Shown: one piece after another, positions 36,201 through 45,238 of the stretch | How positions within the stretch are numbered: position 1 is the stretch's first letter | Layout of the letters: each line of letters opens with the position of its first letter | Assembly: GCA_019894875.1 (NCBI GenBank) | Contig: JAGXNR010000010.1 | Coordinates: forward strand, 1 to 53,966 | Source of the DNA: Promethearchaeota archaeon | GTDB lineage: Archaea; Asgardarchaeota; Lokiarchaeia; Sigynarchaeales; SOKP01 | DNA: 53,966 nucleotides | Reading direction: 5' to 3' | The notes under the pieces: generated by a model | Told to the model about the DNA's origin: nothing | The model's input: the letters and a program-made list of their open reading frames with translations, nothing else | Databases searched by the model: none | Position numbers and translations under genes: made by a program

Positions 36201-39113
36201 TTAGTAAATCCCAAATTTGCGAATTTCACGTTTCAATGACGGTATTTTTTCATTGAATTGCTTAATTTGGTTATTATATTTCTCGAAAAATTCTTTGAAT
36301 TTATCTATTTTACTCTGATCGATTTCTTCCACAAATCTATAAGAAATATTCTGAATATCATCAAATAATGTGTTAAACTGCTCGGTTGAATCCATGAGTT
36401 TAGTATTTATATCTTTACCTTCTTTTCTCACCATATTTCGTAGCTTACCTCTTGGAACCCTAATCTTCTCAATAAGATTATCACAATCATGCAAAAATTG
36501 GTAAGATTTGATTTTGTTTTCTTCACTCAATTTTGCTTCGATTATTTCTGTTCTCCATGTATTGATACGCCCTCGAGCAAATGTATCAAAGTTAAGAGAT
36601 AACGAATCTATACCCTCTCTCACAAGAAATCTAAGAAAATCTGGGTCATCGCTAGGCGCTTGTCCGCAAATACCAACCTTTCTACCATTTTCATGAGCCG
36701 TTTTAATGAGGTGAGTTAATGATCGTCTTATAGCTTCACTGTTTGTGGTATATTTATATTCATTTGCGATGGGTATTAGTTTTGATCCATCTCGATCAAC
36801 TCCATAGGTTAATTGAGTAAGGTCATTAGACCCAATAGAAAATCCATCAAAATATTTGCAGAAGATATCTGCACAAATAATATTTGAGGGGATTTCTGCC
36901 ATAACATAGACTTTTAAATCATCTTCTCCCCGTATTAAACCTTCAGTTTCCATAATCTCTATAATCTTTTTACCCTCTTCTGGAGACCTGCAGAATGGTA
37001 CCATAGGAATTATATTTTTAAGGCCCCACTCACGAGCCTTTTTAATAGCTCTTAACTCTAAAATAAAAGCATGTTGAAAATCATCAGATACATATCTTGA
37101 AGCACCTCGGAAACCCATCATTGGATTATTTTCTTCCCCCTCATAGATCCAACCACCAATCAGATTTGCATATTCATTAGTTTTAAAATCTGAAAGTCTA
37201 ACTACACATTCAGCTTTACTTCCGTCTGGTAGAGTTTTCCATACACCCGCCGCAATAGTAGCAATTCCTTCAGCTAGCTTGTCTACATAAAATTCTTCTT
37301 TATCTTCATATCCAACAGTGTGTGCTCGTATTTTATCTAAAGTCTCCTTTAATTGAAAGATTTCTTGATTAAAAGGATCCTTATGATATAAATCACTTCT
37401 CTTGATATTTTCAATTTTTTTCCTTTGATCCAATAATATATCATATCGCATTACTAATGCTTCAAAATCAATTAGAGCATTTGGGTGGATTTGTGCTTCA
37501 TCGTTTATTATAAATTCTAACCTCGCTAATCCCGTTCCATCAGGATATTTTCCAGAAGAAAGAGCTCCTTTTGGAATTCCTAAATTTACTAATACCTTAG
37601 TTTTGGTTTGAGGCAATTTTGCAAATTCAATTGTATCAAAGTCATATTCTACGTCTTTTAACCAAATTCGCGGTTCTCCTTCACTGCAATCAATTGTTAC
37701 ATAGTCAATTCCATCGCGTTGTCTTTCCTTCATTATTTGTACGATATCATCAGCTCCAACAATTGAAGAAATATTCAGTTCCCGTGACACGATAGCCGCA
37801 TGACAGGTAGGACCTCCACGTTCAGTAATAACACCCCCTAAATTCTGCATATAGGATGTCCAATCGGGATTTGTTTCTTCTGTAATGAGAATGTCTCCTT
37901 CTCGTAGTAGGTATGCATCATTAATAGACTCAATAACCTTTACTTTTCCATAACCAATTCTTCGACCAATAGCGATACCTGAATTTTCTACCAGTAACCC
38001 ATTTTGAATTAATTCTGCTGGATCTTCAAGAAGGTAAAATATTTCTTCTACATCCCCTTTAATACTATGAACTGTTTCGGGACGTGCTTGAACAATGTAT
38101 ACTTTGCCATTATTTCCAACAGCCCATTCAATATCCATTCTTCTGCCGTAGTGCGTTCTTATTTTTTGGGCGTATTCTGCTAAGTCTAAAACTTCATTTT
38201 CCGTTAAGCAATATTCTTTTTGTTTATTTTCCGGAACTGGAATGATTATTGTACCTATATTTTCAGTTCCTCCTGAAAATACCATCATTTTCTCTTTATT
38301 TACTAACTCACGACGAATTATTCGGAGTCCTTTAGGATCATGTTTGAACACAATGAACTCATCTCCTTTTTCAACGCCTTGTACAATTAATTCTCCAAGC
38401 CCCCATGTACCTCTAATTGAAATCACATTTGGATTGCCTGAATCTGGGTCTTCAGTGAACATTACCCCTGAAGCTTTAACACCAGCTAAACCACCTGCCA
38501 TTTCCTGAACTCCAACTGAAAGTTTCACGGAAAAATGGTCAAATCCTGCTCGTTCACGGTACATTGTTGCTCTTGTCGTAAAGATAGATGCCATATCCTT
38601 TAAGATATATTCCAAGATCTCTTTTTCGCCAGAAATATTTAAATGTGTGTCTTGTTGACCTGCAAATGATGCATCGGGTAGATCTTCTGCAGTAGCAGAA
38701 CTTCTCACCGCGAATGTTGATTTTTCACCTATTTTGTTATTTAATTTGGAATAAGCTTCTAGGATTTCATCAGCTAACGAATCAGGAATTTTTGATTGTT
38801 CTATAACATATCGAATATTCGCGCAAATTTTATCTACTTTTTCCACAGCTTTTATATCTTCTGATTTAAGTTCATTAGAAATCTTCCTAATGTCTCTATC
38901 AATCAATTCTCGAAGTGATACTTCCTTTTCTTTAATAGTAAAGAAGTTGGTATCTAACACATAATCAAAAGCTATTGAAGTCACTGCAAACCCAAGAGGA
39001 ACAGCAATCCCAAAACTTAATAACTCACCAAGAGAGGCATTTTTCCCTCCTACAAGGGGTACATCACCAACTCTTAAATCCTCAAAGAATTTAATATATC
39101 TATAATCACTCAT
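36201..39113 (-). CDS. ppsA: Phosphoenolpyruvate synthase
   Basis: A 970-residue enzyme that makes PEP from pyruvate and ATP, the entry step of gluconeogenesis. The N-terminal ATP-binding domain opens with GGKNASLGELL and contains FAVRSSATAEDLPDASFAGQQDT (in outline). The phospho-carrier domain has His438 in GGPTCHAAIVSREL. The C-terminal PEP-binding barrel shows VRLSDFKTNEYANLIGG, GFRGASRY, SNDLTQLTYGVDRD and the catalytic Cys816 in GICGQAPSD. The protein exceeds the usual 760-820 residues by about 150. Part of this is a C-terminal, charged, probably coiled-coil tail after about residue 880. The catalytic residues are all present. Confidence 0.95.
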   Translation of the reverse strand: MSDYRYIKFFEDLRVGDVPLVGGKNASLGELLSFGIAVPLGFAVTSIAFDYVLDTNFFTIKEKEVSLRELIDRDIRKISNELKSEDIKAVEKVDKICANIRYVIEQSKIPDSLADEILEAYSKLNNKIGEKSTFAVRSSATAEDLPDASFAGQQDTHLNISGEKEILEYILKDMASIFTTRATMYRERAGFDHFSVKLSVGVQEMAGGLAGVKASGVMFTEDPDSGNPNVISIRGTWGLGELIVQGVEKGDEFIVFKHDPKGLRIIRRELVNKEKMMVFSGGTENIGTIIIPVPENKQKEYCLTENEVLDLAEYAQKIRTHYGRRMDIEWAVGNNGKVYIVQARPETVHSIKGDVEEIFYLLEDPAELIQNGLLVENSGIAIGRRIGYGKVKVIESINDAYLLREGDILITEETNPDWTSYMQNLGGVITERGGPTCHAAIVSRELNISSIVGADDIVQIMKERQRDGIDYVTIDCSEGEPRIWLKDVEYDFDTIEFAKLPQTKTKVLVNLGIPKGALSSGKYPDGTGLARLEFIINDEAQIHPNALIDFEALVMRYDILLDQRKKIENIKRSDLYHKDPFNQEIFQLKETLDKIRAHTVGYEDKEEFYVDKLAEGIATIAAGVWKTLPDGSKAECVVRLSDFKTNEYANLIGGWIYEGEENNPMMGFRGASRYVSDDFQHAFILELRAIKKAREWGLKNIIPMVPFCRSPEEGKKIIEIMETEGLIRGEDDLKVYVMAEIPSNIICADIFCKYFDGFSIGSNDLTQLTYGVDRDGSKLIPIANEYKYTTNSEAIRRSLTHLIKTAHENGRKVGICGQAPSDDPDFLRFLVREGIDSLSLNFDTFARGRINTWRTEIIEAKLSEENKIKSYQFLHDCDNLIEKIRVPRGKLRNMVRKEGKDINTKLMDSTEQFNTLFDDIQNISYRFVEEIDQSKIDKFKEFFEKYNNQIKQFNEKIPSLKREIRKFGIY

Positions 39114-39225
39114 CTTAAAGAGAAATCCTTTAACTAGTATAGTATTGCGAATTTTACTATCTAATTTTAATTCTTCTTCTGATTATAAATTTAACTTTAA
39201 TAAAAAAAGTAACGTCAGAAATTAA

Positions 39226-39744
39226 TTATTTCAACTCTTTGTCAAAAACTTCGAAGTCTGAATTTGTGTACAAACAAAAGATAACTTCATTAATCTGAGT
39301 GTTACTATTTAAATATTCTTTTACTGTAGTAATCATGATTTTTGAACATCTTTCGATTGGATACCCAAAGATCCCTGTAGATATTGCAGGAAAAGCGATA
39401 CTCTTTAATTTATGCTCATCTAATATCTTTAGGCTATTTAAGGTGGCATTTCTTAATTTATCATCTTCATTTCCTTCTCCCATTCTTGGACCAACCGCAT
39501 GAATTACGTGTTTAGCTTTTAAATTTCCCCCAGTTGTAATAACAGCTCCACCTACGATTGTTCCACCGATTTTATGACATTCTTCTTGGATTGTAGGTCC
39601 ACCTTTTTTCTTAATCGCACCTGCAACACCCCCACCAAGTATAAGCTGAGAGTTTGCCGCATTTACTATAACATCTGTACTTAACTCTGTTATATCTCCT
39701 TGAACAAGCCTTATTTTTGAGTTTTTTACATTTATCTCTTTCAT
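39226..39744 (-). CDS. Macrodomain protein (ADP-ribose-binding)
   Basis: A 172-residue single macrodomain. It shows GDITELSTDVIVNAANSQL, GGGVAGAIKKKGGP, GGAVITTGGNLKAKHVIHAVGP (in outline) and the late AFPAISTGIFGYP, the same set as MacroD/YmdB-type enzymes that bind ADP-ribose and hydrolyse O-acetyl-ADP-ribose or remove mono-ADP-ribose. The ligand-binding Asn and the glycine-rich phosphate loop are intact. It lies 112 bases upstream of the PEP synthase gene's start on the same strand. The HDAC-family gene elsewhere in the window suggests acetyl-group chemistry, but the two genes are far apart. Confidence 0.93.
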   Translation of the reverse strand: MKEINVKNSKIRLVQGDITELSTDVIVNAANSQLILGGGVAGAIKKKGGPTIQEECHKIGGTIVGGAVITTGGNLKAKHVIHAVGPRMGEGNEDDKLRNATLNSLKILDEHKLKSIAFPAISTGIFGYPIERCSKIMITTVKEYLNSNTQINEVIFCLYTNSDFEVFDKELK

Positions 39745-39829
39745 AATATTCTCAATATTTAATTTTTCTCAAATATTATTTTAAATTACGAGATTGTTAA
39801 GTATTTACAGATATAATAAAGAAAAAAAT

Positions 39830-40591
39830 TTAGTGTTCATGTTCATGTTCATCTTCATCTTCATGCTCATGATCAGATTCTGGTTCTGGTTCTTGTTTTT
39901 TAAGAATATCATCAATTTTGCCCCGATCCTCATCTGACATATTACTCATAGCGTCCATTTGTTGTTTCATAAGCATTCGCATGAAATTATTAGAGACAAC
40001 TTGATTCAAAACTGGAAGAGCTATTCTCATCCTAGTTAATTCATAATGCATAGTTCTTGCTGTTTCTCTCATCTTAACTAACTCTTCTTTGGTCATTCCG
40101 GATTCTCCAATACCTGGACAATCAGCATCTACTACGATGAAATTTTTCCCATCGAATTCTAAAGGGTATGTTCTACAGCTCAGTGGACGATTATCATAAA
40201 TAAGGCACTTTTTGTCATCTTTATTATACAAAGGACACTTAACGTTAAGTAGATCTTCAATTGGTACCGAACCAAACGGGTCTTTTGTAGTTTCTTCTTC
40301 TCCCTCTTTAGGTGGTGGGGGTAATGGTTTTAATACCAAGTCAATTCCACCATCTGGTTTTTGATAAATGTCTAAATAAGGCATGAAATTAGCAACAACA
40401 CCATTTTTTGCCCATAATTCTAAATCCCAAAATGTTATGGGAATAGGTCCACGAGCAATGCAACATTCATCACATCGAGTACATTTAAAAGTGAATTTTG
40501 TTTTGGCTTTTTCTTCTTCATTTCCAGTTTTTTTTACTTCAGGTTCCTCTACTTTTTCTGATTTTTGATTTTCTTGGTCGTTTTCAGACAT
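39830..40591 (-). CDS. YkgJ-type cysteine-cluster protein
   Basis: A 253-residue protein of the YkgJ/CxxCxxCC family, thought to bind zinc or an iron-sulfur cluster. The N-terminal cluster is FKCTRCDECC and a second group lies in NVKCPLYNKDDKKCLIYDNRPLSCRTYPLEF. A leading acidic/lysine-rich tail of about 35 residues and a C-terminal histidine/glutamate tract (SDHEHEDEDEHEHEH) are additions to the usual fold; the tail may bind metal. Function is unknown. The gene is monocistronic in appearance, between the macrodomain and TBP genes. Confidence 0.85.
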   Translation of the reverse strand: MSENDQENQKSEKVEEPEVKKTGNEEEKAKTKFTFKCTRCDECCIARGPIPITFWDLELWAKNGVVANFMPYLDIYQKPDGGIDLVLKPLPPPPKEGEEETTKDPFGSVPIEDLLNVKCPLYNKDDKKCLIYDNRPLSCRTYPLEFDGKNFIVVDADCPGIGESGMTKEELVKMRETARTMHYELTRMRIALPVLNQVVSNNFMRMLMKQQMDAMSNMSDEDRGKIDDILKKQEPEPESDHEHEDEDEHEHEH

Positions 40592-40717
40592 TTTAATTCT
40601 TCCTTAATCAGGTTTTTTTTTTTTAAAAAAATAACATTTATTCAAAATGTACAATACTTCATAGAAAAAAAATCTTATTTTTAATTTAAATAAATTATGA
40701 TTAATAGTGAGATGGTC

Positions 40718-41317
40718 TTAGATTTTTTTAAATAAATTCTCCTCTTTCAATAAACGTCCAAGATGAACTAAAACAGGTTCAATTACATCTTCTTTTCGTA
40801 TTCCTGTGAGAACGATTTTACCTGTGCTAAAAATTAAAGATACGAATTTGGTTGAGGTTGATGATCTATAAACCAACCCAGGAAACACCTCAGGCTCATA
40901 CACGGCATTCATTAATCTAATTGCTGCGGCATCTAAGTTTATTGCCCTAAACAAATTAGCGGTTACTACGATATTAACAACTTCCCATTGAATTTTTTCT
41001 TCCAATATCCCAATCGTTCCGATTTTACCTAATTTTAAAATTAACCTTTTTAATACTAATTCGATGTTAGTAGATGTTTTTAAACCAGTTAAAATTAGTT
41101 TTCCGTTTCTAAATATTATAATAACACATTTTGGGTGGCTAAACCTTATAAAAAGCCCTGGAAAGCGATTTGGATCATATTGAGAATTCTCTAACTTATT
41201 AGCTAGAAACTTTAAATCCAAATCCTCTTCAATTGCTAAATGTGATTTGACGACGAAATTTTGTAGGCTATATGTTAAACTGTTTTTATCTTTTTCTGGT
41301 TTTACTTCAAGAACCAT
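40718..41317 (-). CDS. tbp: TATA-box-binding protein
   Basis: A 199-residue TBP, the factor that bends promoter DNA and recruits TFIIB. Two direct repeats are evident: repeat 1 with FPGLFIRFSHP and IIFRNGKLILTG, repeat 2 with FPGLVYRSS and LIFSTGKIVLTG. The DNA-contacting Phe residues are retained in both. Length is that of typical archaeal TBPs (180-200), with a short charged N-terminal tail and no acidic C-terminal tail. The window also carries TFIIB and a TFIIB-like protein about 35 kb away. Confidence 0.95.
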   Translation of the reverse strand: MVLEVKPEKDKNSLTYSLQNFVVKSHLAIEEDLDLKFLANKLENSQYDPNRFPGLFIRFSHPKCVIIIFRNGKLILTGLKTSTNIELVLKRLILKLGKIGTIGILEEKIQWEVVNIVVTANLFRAINLDAAAIRLMNAVYEPEVFPGLVYRSSTSTKFVSLIFSTGKIVLTGIRKEDVIEPVLVHLGRLLKEENLFKKI

Positions 41318-41557
41318 TCTTGGACTCCGGGAAATCGGTTTAATCTGAAGAACCTATTAAGATATTAATTTATCATCTTATTTAATTATACTTTTTTAAT
41401 TAAAATCTGCTTTAGAAGCCATTTTAGCAACTTTTAAACCCTTAAACTAAAAATAATAAGAGGAAAAGTTAAATAAGAGCAACATTTGACCTTCTAATAA
41501 AGATTTTTTATTATGATTGATTTGTTTTTTTATATTAAAATTAAATGGTAGCAAAAT

Positions 41558-41791
41558 ATGAAACAAATAACACTGAAGAAACTACTAATTTGGGCTCTAT
41601 TGACAATAAACTTATTATTTACATTTATCATTGGTATTACTATTCCACAATTAGAGACTCAGAACGGTTACATTTTCGGGTATGTCATGATTCCTTTATT
41701 AATTATTCTTAATTACATCATAATTGATAGATTTCAGTTTTATATTAACCAACTAAACGATAGAAAGGAAACAACCAATGTTAAAGAATAA
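41558..41791 (+). CDS. Small membrane protein next to the archaeosortase
   Basis: A 77-residue protein with two hydrophobic segments, LLIWALLTINLLFTFIIGI and YVMIPLLIILNYIIIDRF, and a charged C-terminus. Its last 14 bases overlap the start of the archaeosortase gene in another frame, indicating coupled translation. I do not recognise the family, and it has no sorting-signal tripartite C-terminus, so it is more likely a partner than a substrate. A TATA-like agttaaataag lies at 41467-41477. Confidence 0.65.
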   Translation: MKQITLKKLLIWALLTINLLFTFIIGITIPQLETQNGYIFGYVMIPLLIILNYIIIDRFQFYINQLNDRKETTNVKE

Positions 41792-42665
41792 ATCATTTCT
41801 TAAGATTAAAAAACCAGTTATAGAGTTTAATGAAAGCAAATATATTTTTTCGATAAGATCTCTGATTCTATTAGCTGTTGGTGCACCTATTTCTGCTTAT
41901 TTGGTTTATCTGTTTTTCGATTTGGAAATCAATATGTGGTTGCATGAAATTGTAGTAAAGCAGACAGTTTATTTTTTGAATTTGTTCTTCAATATGGGCG
42001 TGACTGCTGATTATAACCCCGTGGGAAAAAATCATTGGAGCTTTAATTTTAATAATCCCGGATTAGGAAATATATCATTTGAGACTTTCTGTACTGGGGT
42101 TCAAGCGGTCGTTATCTTCATAGGCGTAATCGTTTTCACCCCACATAGCCAAGATCCTGATACAAAAAGAGATATAATTTGGAGAAAAACTAAATCTCTT
42201 ATTATTTCCTCTGTTATTTTTTATGTTGTCAATATTATTCGAATGCTTATTCAGTTGCAATTATATTATATTGGATATGCTTGGGAAGATATCCATTTCT
42301 CGATAAGTGCGGCAAGCTCATTTATTGCTGCGATAATAGTTCTTCTAATGCATAGATGGATACCAGAGTTTATAATTTCTATAATATATATAGGAACACT
42401 AGTAAGTGAACCTATTAAACAAAAACGAAAAGAAACTATAAAAGACAGAGTGAGTAAATCAAACAAAGTTGAATTAAAATTGATGAGAAAAATTCTTAGC
42501 ATGGATAAAAAAACATTCTCTGAAGACATCTCAAAATGGTCAAAAGACTTTGGATATGCAATAGATGGAGCTTATTTAAAGATACCTGCTGAAGAAACCT
42601 CAAATTTTATTGAACTACTTATGCAAGATAAATCCTTTCAAAAAAAGAATCTTGACAAAAATTAG
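41778..42665 (+). CDS. Archaeosortase/exosortase-family protein
   Basis: A 295-residue membrane protein with about five to six helices in the first 205 residues. The exosortase/archaeosortase triad is visible: Cys105 in FETFCTGVQAVVIF, Arg155 in VVNIIRM and His173 in WEDIHFSISAAS. Archaeosortases cleave C-terminal sorting signals and attach lipid to surface proteins. A soluble, charged tail of about 85 residues follows the last helix, beyond the usual core. The start is ATG 41778, inside the small membrane protein gene. No obvious target with a PGF-type C-terminal signal occurs in this window. Confidence 0.82.
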   Translation: MLKNKSFLKIKKPVIEFNESKYIFSIRSLILLAVGAPISAYLVYLFFDLEINMWLHEIVVKQTVYFLNLFFNMGVTADYNPVGKNHWSFNFNNPGLGNISFETFCTGVQAVVIFIGVIVFTPHSQDPDTKRDIIWRKTKSLIISSVIFYVVNIIRMLIQLQLYYIGYAWEDIHFSISAASSFIAAIIVLLMHRWIPEFIISIIYIGTLVSEPIKQKRKETIKDRVSKSNKVELKLMRKILSMDKKTFSEDISKWSKDFGYAIDGAYLKIPAEETSNFIELLMQDKSFQKKNLDKN

Positions 42666-42725
42666 AAAAATAATATTATCTTTTTATTAATCAATTATAT
42701 TATGAAAAAGAACTTTTCATGAATT

Positions 42726-43628
42726 ATGTTGAGTTTTGAAACTGAGCAAAAAGTAGTACAGATAGGGAAAACTCGAATTGGAGGCAATCCTGGTCAAAAT
42801 CCTATTGCAATGATCGGTACTGTCTTTTACACCAGTCATGCTGGACTACTTAATGAAAAAACGGGAGATATAGATAAACCGCTTGTTGAAGCAGAACTAA
42901 ATGAATTTACGGAAATTATAGAAGATACAAAAATGCAGGGAATAGTAGATGTTGTCGGTGCGTATTCCGATGCACTTATAAAGGAATGTGAATTTGTTGC
43001 CGATAATGTTGACTATCCTTTTTTAGTTGATGGCTTAAACGATTCTTCCCGTATACCCGCAATGGAAGGGTTAAAAGAAATAGGTTTACTTGATAGAGCA
43101 ATTTTAAATAGCATAGATCCTACTACAACCGATGAAAATCTCGAAAAATTAAAAAATATCGGTGTTAAAAATGCTGTTTTATTAACGTTTGGGAGTAGAT
43201 CTATTTTTCCTAAACAAAAATTAAAATTACTAGAAGAGACATTAATTCCAAAAGCCGTTAAAGCAAATATTGAAAATATTCTAGTTGATTCGGCGGTTTT
43301 AGATTTACCTTCAATTGGAATAAACTTTGAGACTTCTAATTTAGTTAAAAACAAATTTGGATTACCTACTGGGTTTGCTCCATCTAATGCGATTTATGGA
43401 TGGGATTATATTAAAAAATATGGAGAAAATGCACGATGTGGGGGTATTGCATCCATTATGGTATATTGTGCGAGCGCTCCAAGCGATTTTATCCTATTTG
43501 GGCCGATTAAATTTGCAAAATGTGTTGTACCCTCAGTCGCTTTAATTTCTGGGATTAATTCTTATTACCGAAAAAGAATTTTAAGAAAGGAAATATCAGA
43601 AAATAATCCTTCAAAAGTAATATTTTAA
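42726..43628 (+). CDS. MtrH-like methyltransferase subunit
   Basis: A 300-residue protein resembling subunit H of tetrahydromethanopterin S-methyltransferase, which moves the methyl group from methyl-H4MPT to a corrinoid. The family segments VVQIGKTRIGGNPGQNP, GTVFYTSHAGL, DVVGAYSDALIKECEF and GLPTGFAPSNAIYGW (in outline) are present. It is a TIM barrel and soluble. None of MtrA-G is in the window. Stand-alone MtrH-like proteins usually pair with a corrinoid protein and act on other methyl donors. It lies 60 bases after the archaeosortase gene. The URO-D-family gene at 27175 could be functionally related. Confidence 0.88.
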   Translation: MLSFETEQKVVQIGKTRIGGNPGQNPIAMIGTVFYTSHAGLLNEKTGDIDKPLVEAELNEFTEIIEDTKMQGIVDVVGAYSDALIKECEFVADNVDYPFLVDGLNDSSRIPAMEGLKEIGLLDRAILNSIDPTTTDENLEKLKNIGVKNAVLLTFGSRSIFPKQKLKLLEETLIPKAVKANIENILVDSAVLDLPSIGINFETSNLVKNKFGLPTGFAPSNAIYGWDYIKKYGENARCGGIASIMVYCASAPSDFILFGPIKFAKCVVPSVALISGINSYYRKRILRKEISENNPSKVIF

Positions 43629-43644
43629 TGAGTGAAATAGATAT

Positions 43645-45144
43645 TTAAGCTATATACCTTAATAATAACTCCTTAGTTTGTTCTAAAAAGTTAGGCAGTT
43701 TAGCATTAATTTTCTCTTTTCGTTTCTCATTTTCAATCAGAAATAGAATGAACATATCACTATCCGCAACTCTAATTTTCTTGAAAAAGATTACAGATTC
43801 AGAAACCTTAAAAATCGCTTCTTCTTCCTGTAAAGCTTTAAATCTTGAGAATATTTTATATAAAATGGCAAATTGTGGAGCAGTAACCTCAAATACATTA
43901 ATCAATTCCTCAGATTTAGGTATTTTAGTTAACTTTCTTGCTTTTGCAGAATAAAAATCTGCTAATACTAATCCATCCTGGCTTAGCAATAATGTTAAAT
44001 ACGTTTTTGTTTTTAATGAAAAATTCTTAAGATTATGGGTTATTAGATTTCTGTTAGGGCTTAATTTTGAAATGCCAGAAGAAAATGCCCTAAGGATGGT
44101 AAAAATTTGAAAAATACTTGTAACAAATAATTCTGGAGGTTCTTCATCGGTGATTTCTGCTAATTTTTTTTTAATGATTTCAATATTATTTTTAATTTCA
44201 CCCGTGTTTATTATATCAGAATCTCCTTTTGATAATATATAGACAATAGGGGTATTTTGATTAAACTCTCTTAAAACTTTTTTAATACTCTGGAGATATT
44301 CTATACTCTCTTCAAATCTATTTTCATTTCTTACATCAATGAAATAAAATATTAGATCTGCCTCATATAAATAGATCTCGGCTTTATCAATATATTTCCT
44401 TCTAAATTTTAACTGTCCCCCTAAATCCCATAAGAAAATAGTAGCCCCCAACGCTTCAATTGATTTAATACTTGCACCTGTAGTTGGTTTTAACCCGATT
44501 AATTTGCTATATTTTCGATCAACACTTAATAAGAAGCTTGTTTTACCAGAATCATCTAATCCCGCAAAAATTAGCTTCAATTTTCTATGAGAGGTTATTG
44601 GAGTAGAAGGATTTCTTTCAATTTCATTTAACTTCTGAAATAATTCTATAAAAAATACTTCTATAGTCTCTTGTGGGGGATAATTCTCTTTTATTTTCAA
44701 ATCGAATTCAGAAAAAAATTGAGAAACGATCGGTTTAATTCGGTTTATATTGTTGTATAAAAAACTTCTACTATACTCATCAACTAATATTGAAAACGCA
44801 GTTGCAACAGGTTGGTCAAAAGAACTATTTCCAATATAATGAAAATAAGTAAGAGAGGTTGCCTTAAAATCGGGATAAGGTAAAATAGCAAAGTATCTTA
44901 GATCTTGAAAATCTTCATTTTGTGAAAATTCTCTATCACTTATAAATAAGCTTAGATTTTTTATAGAGATTTGAGTAACATCTCTTAGAGATAAAACTAG
45001 AGATTTTAGATTTTCTTTCTTAATTTCCTTTATTTCTTTTTCACTAAAATAATTTGGCCATGTATAAACGGGTTGTGGTCCTAGTTCTCCGTAAGCACTA
45101 AAGATAAATCCCTTAATTAGCGAAGATTCAAAAAGGTTCTCCAT
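43645..45144 (-). CDS. Arf/Rag-like GTPase with N-terminal and C-terminal domains (C)
   Basis: A 499-residue three-part protein. Residues 1-135 resemble the N-domain of the two Ras-like GTPases: IKGFIFSAYGELGPQPVY (in outline), LGPQP at 21-25 and LPYPDF at 88-93, but with a longer insertion between. The G domain spans about 188-360: P-loop GLDDSGKTS (195-203), PTTGAS switch I, G3 WDLGGQ (239-244) and G4 SKGD (305-308) in place of NKxD. Residues about 375-495 form a further alpha/beta domain (LLLSQDGLVLADFYS, MFILFLIEN) suggestive of a roadblock- or longin-like fold; that is inference. No lipidation cysteine is seen. It converges with the MtrH-like gene. Confidence 0.8.
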   Translation of the reverse strand: MENLFESSLIKGFIFSAYGELGPQPVYTWPNYFSEKEIKEIKKENLKSLVLSLRDVTQISIKNLSLFISDREFSQNEDFQDLRYFAILPYPDFKATSLTYFHYIGNSSFDQPVATAFSILVDEYSRSFLYNNINRIKPIVSQFFSEFDLKIKENYPPQETIEVFFIELFQKLNEIERNPSTPITSHRKLKLIFAGLDDSGKTSFLLSVDRKYSKLIGLKPTTGASIKSIEALGATIFLWDLGGQLKFRRKYIDKAEIYLYEADLIFYFIDVRNENRFEESIEYLQSIKKVLREFNQNTPIVYILSKGDSDIINTGEIKNNIEIIKKKLAEITDEEPPELFVTSIFQIFTILRAFSSGISKLSPNRNLITHNLKNFSLKTKTYLTLLLSQDGLVLADFYSAKARKLTKIPKSEELINVFEVTAPQFAILYKIFSRFKALQEEEAIFKVSESVIFFKKIRVADSDMFILFLIENEKRKEKINAKLPNFLEQTKELLLRYIA

Positions 45145-45238
45145 TGTATAAATTAATCTTTTGTTTATTTTAAATTTTAAATTTCCTTAGATAAATTAAG
45201 CAAAATTAATTATTAATAACTTTATATTAATTTCATAG

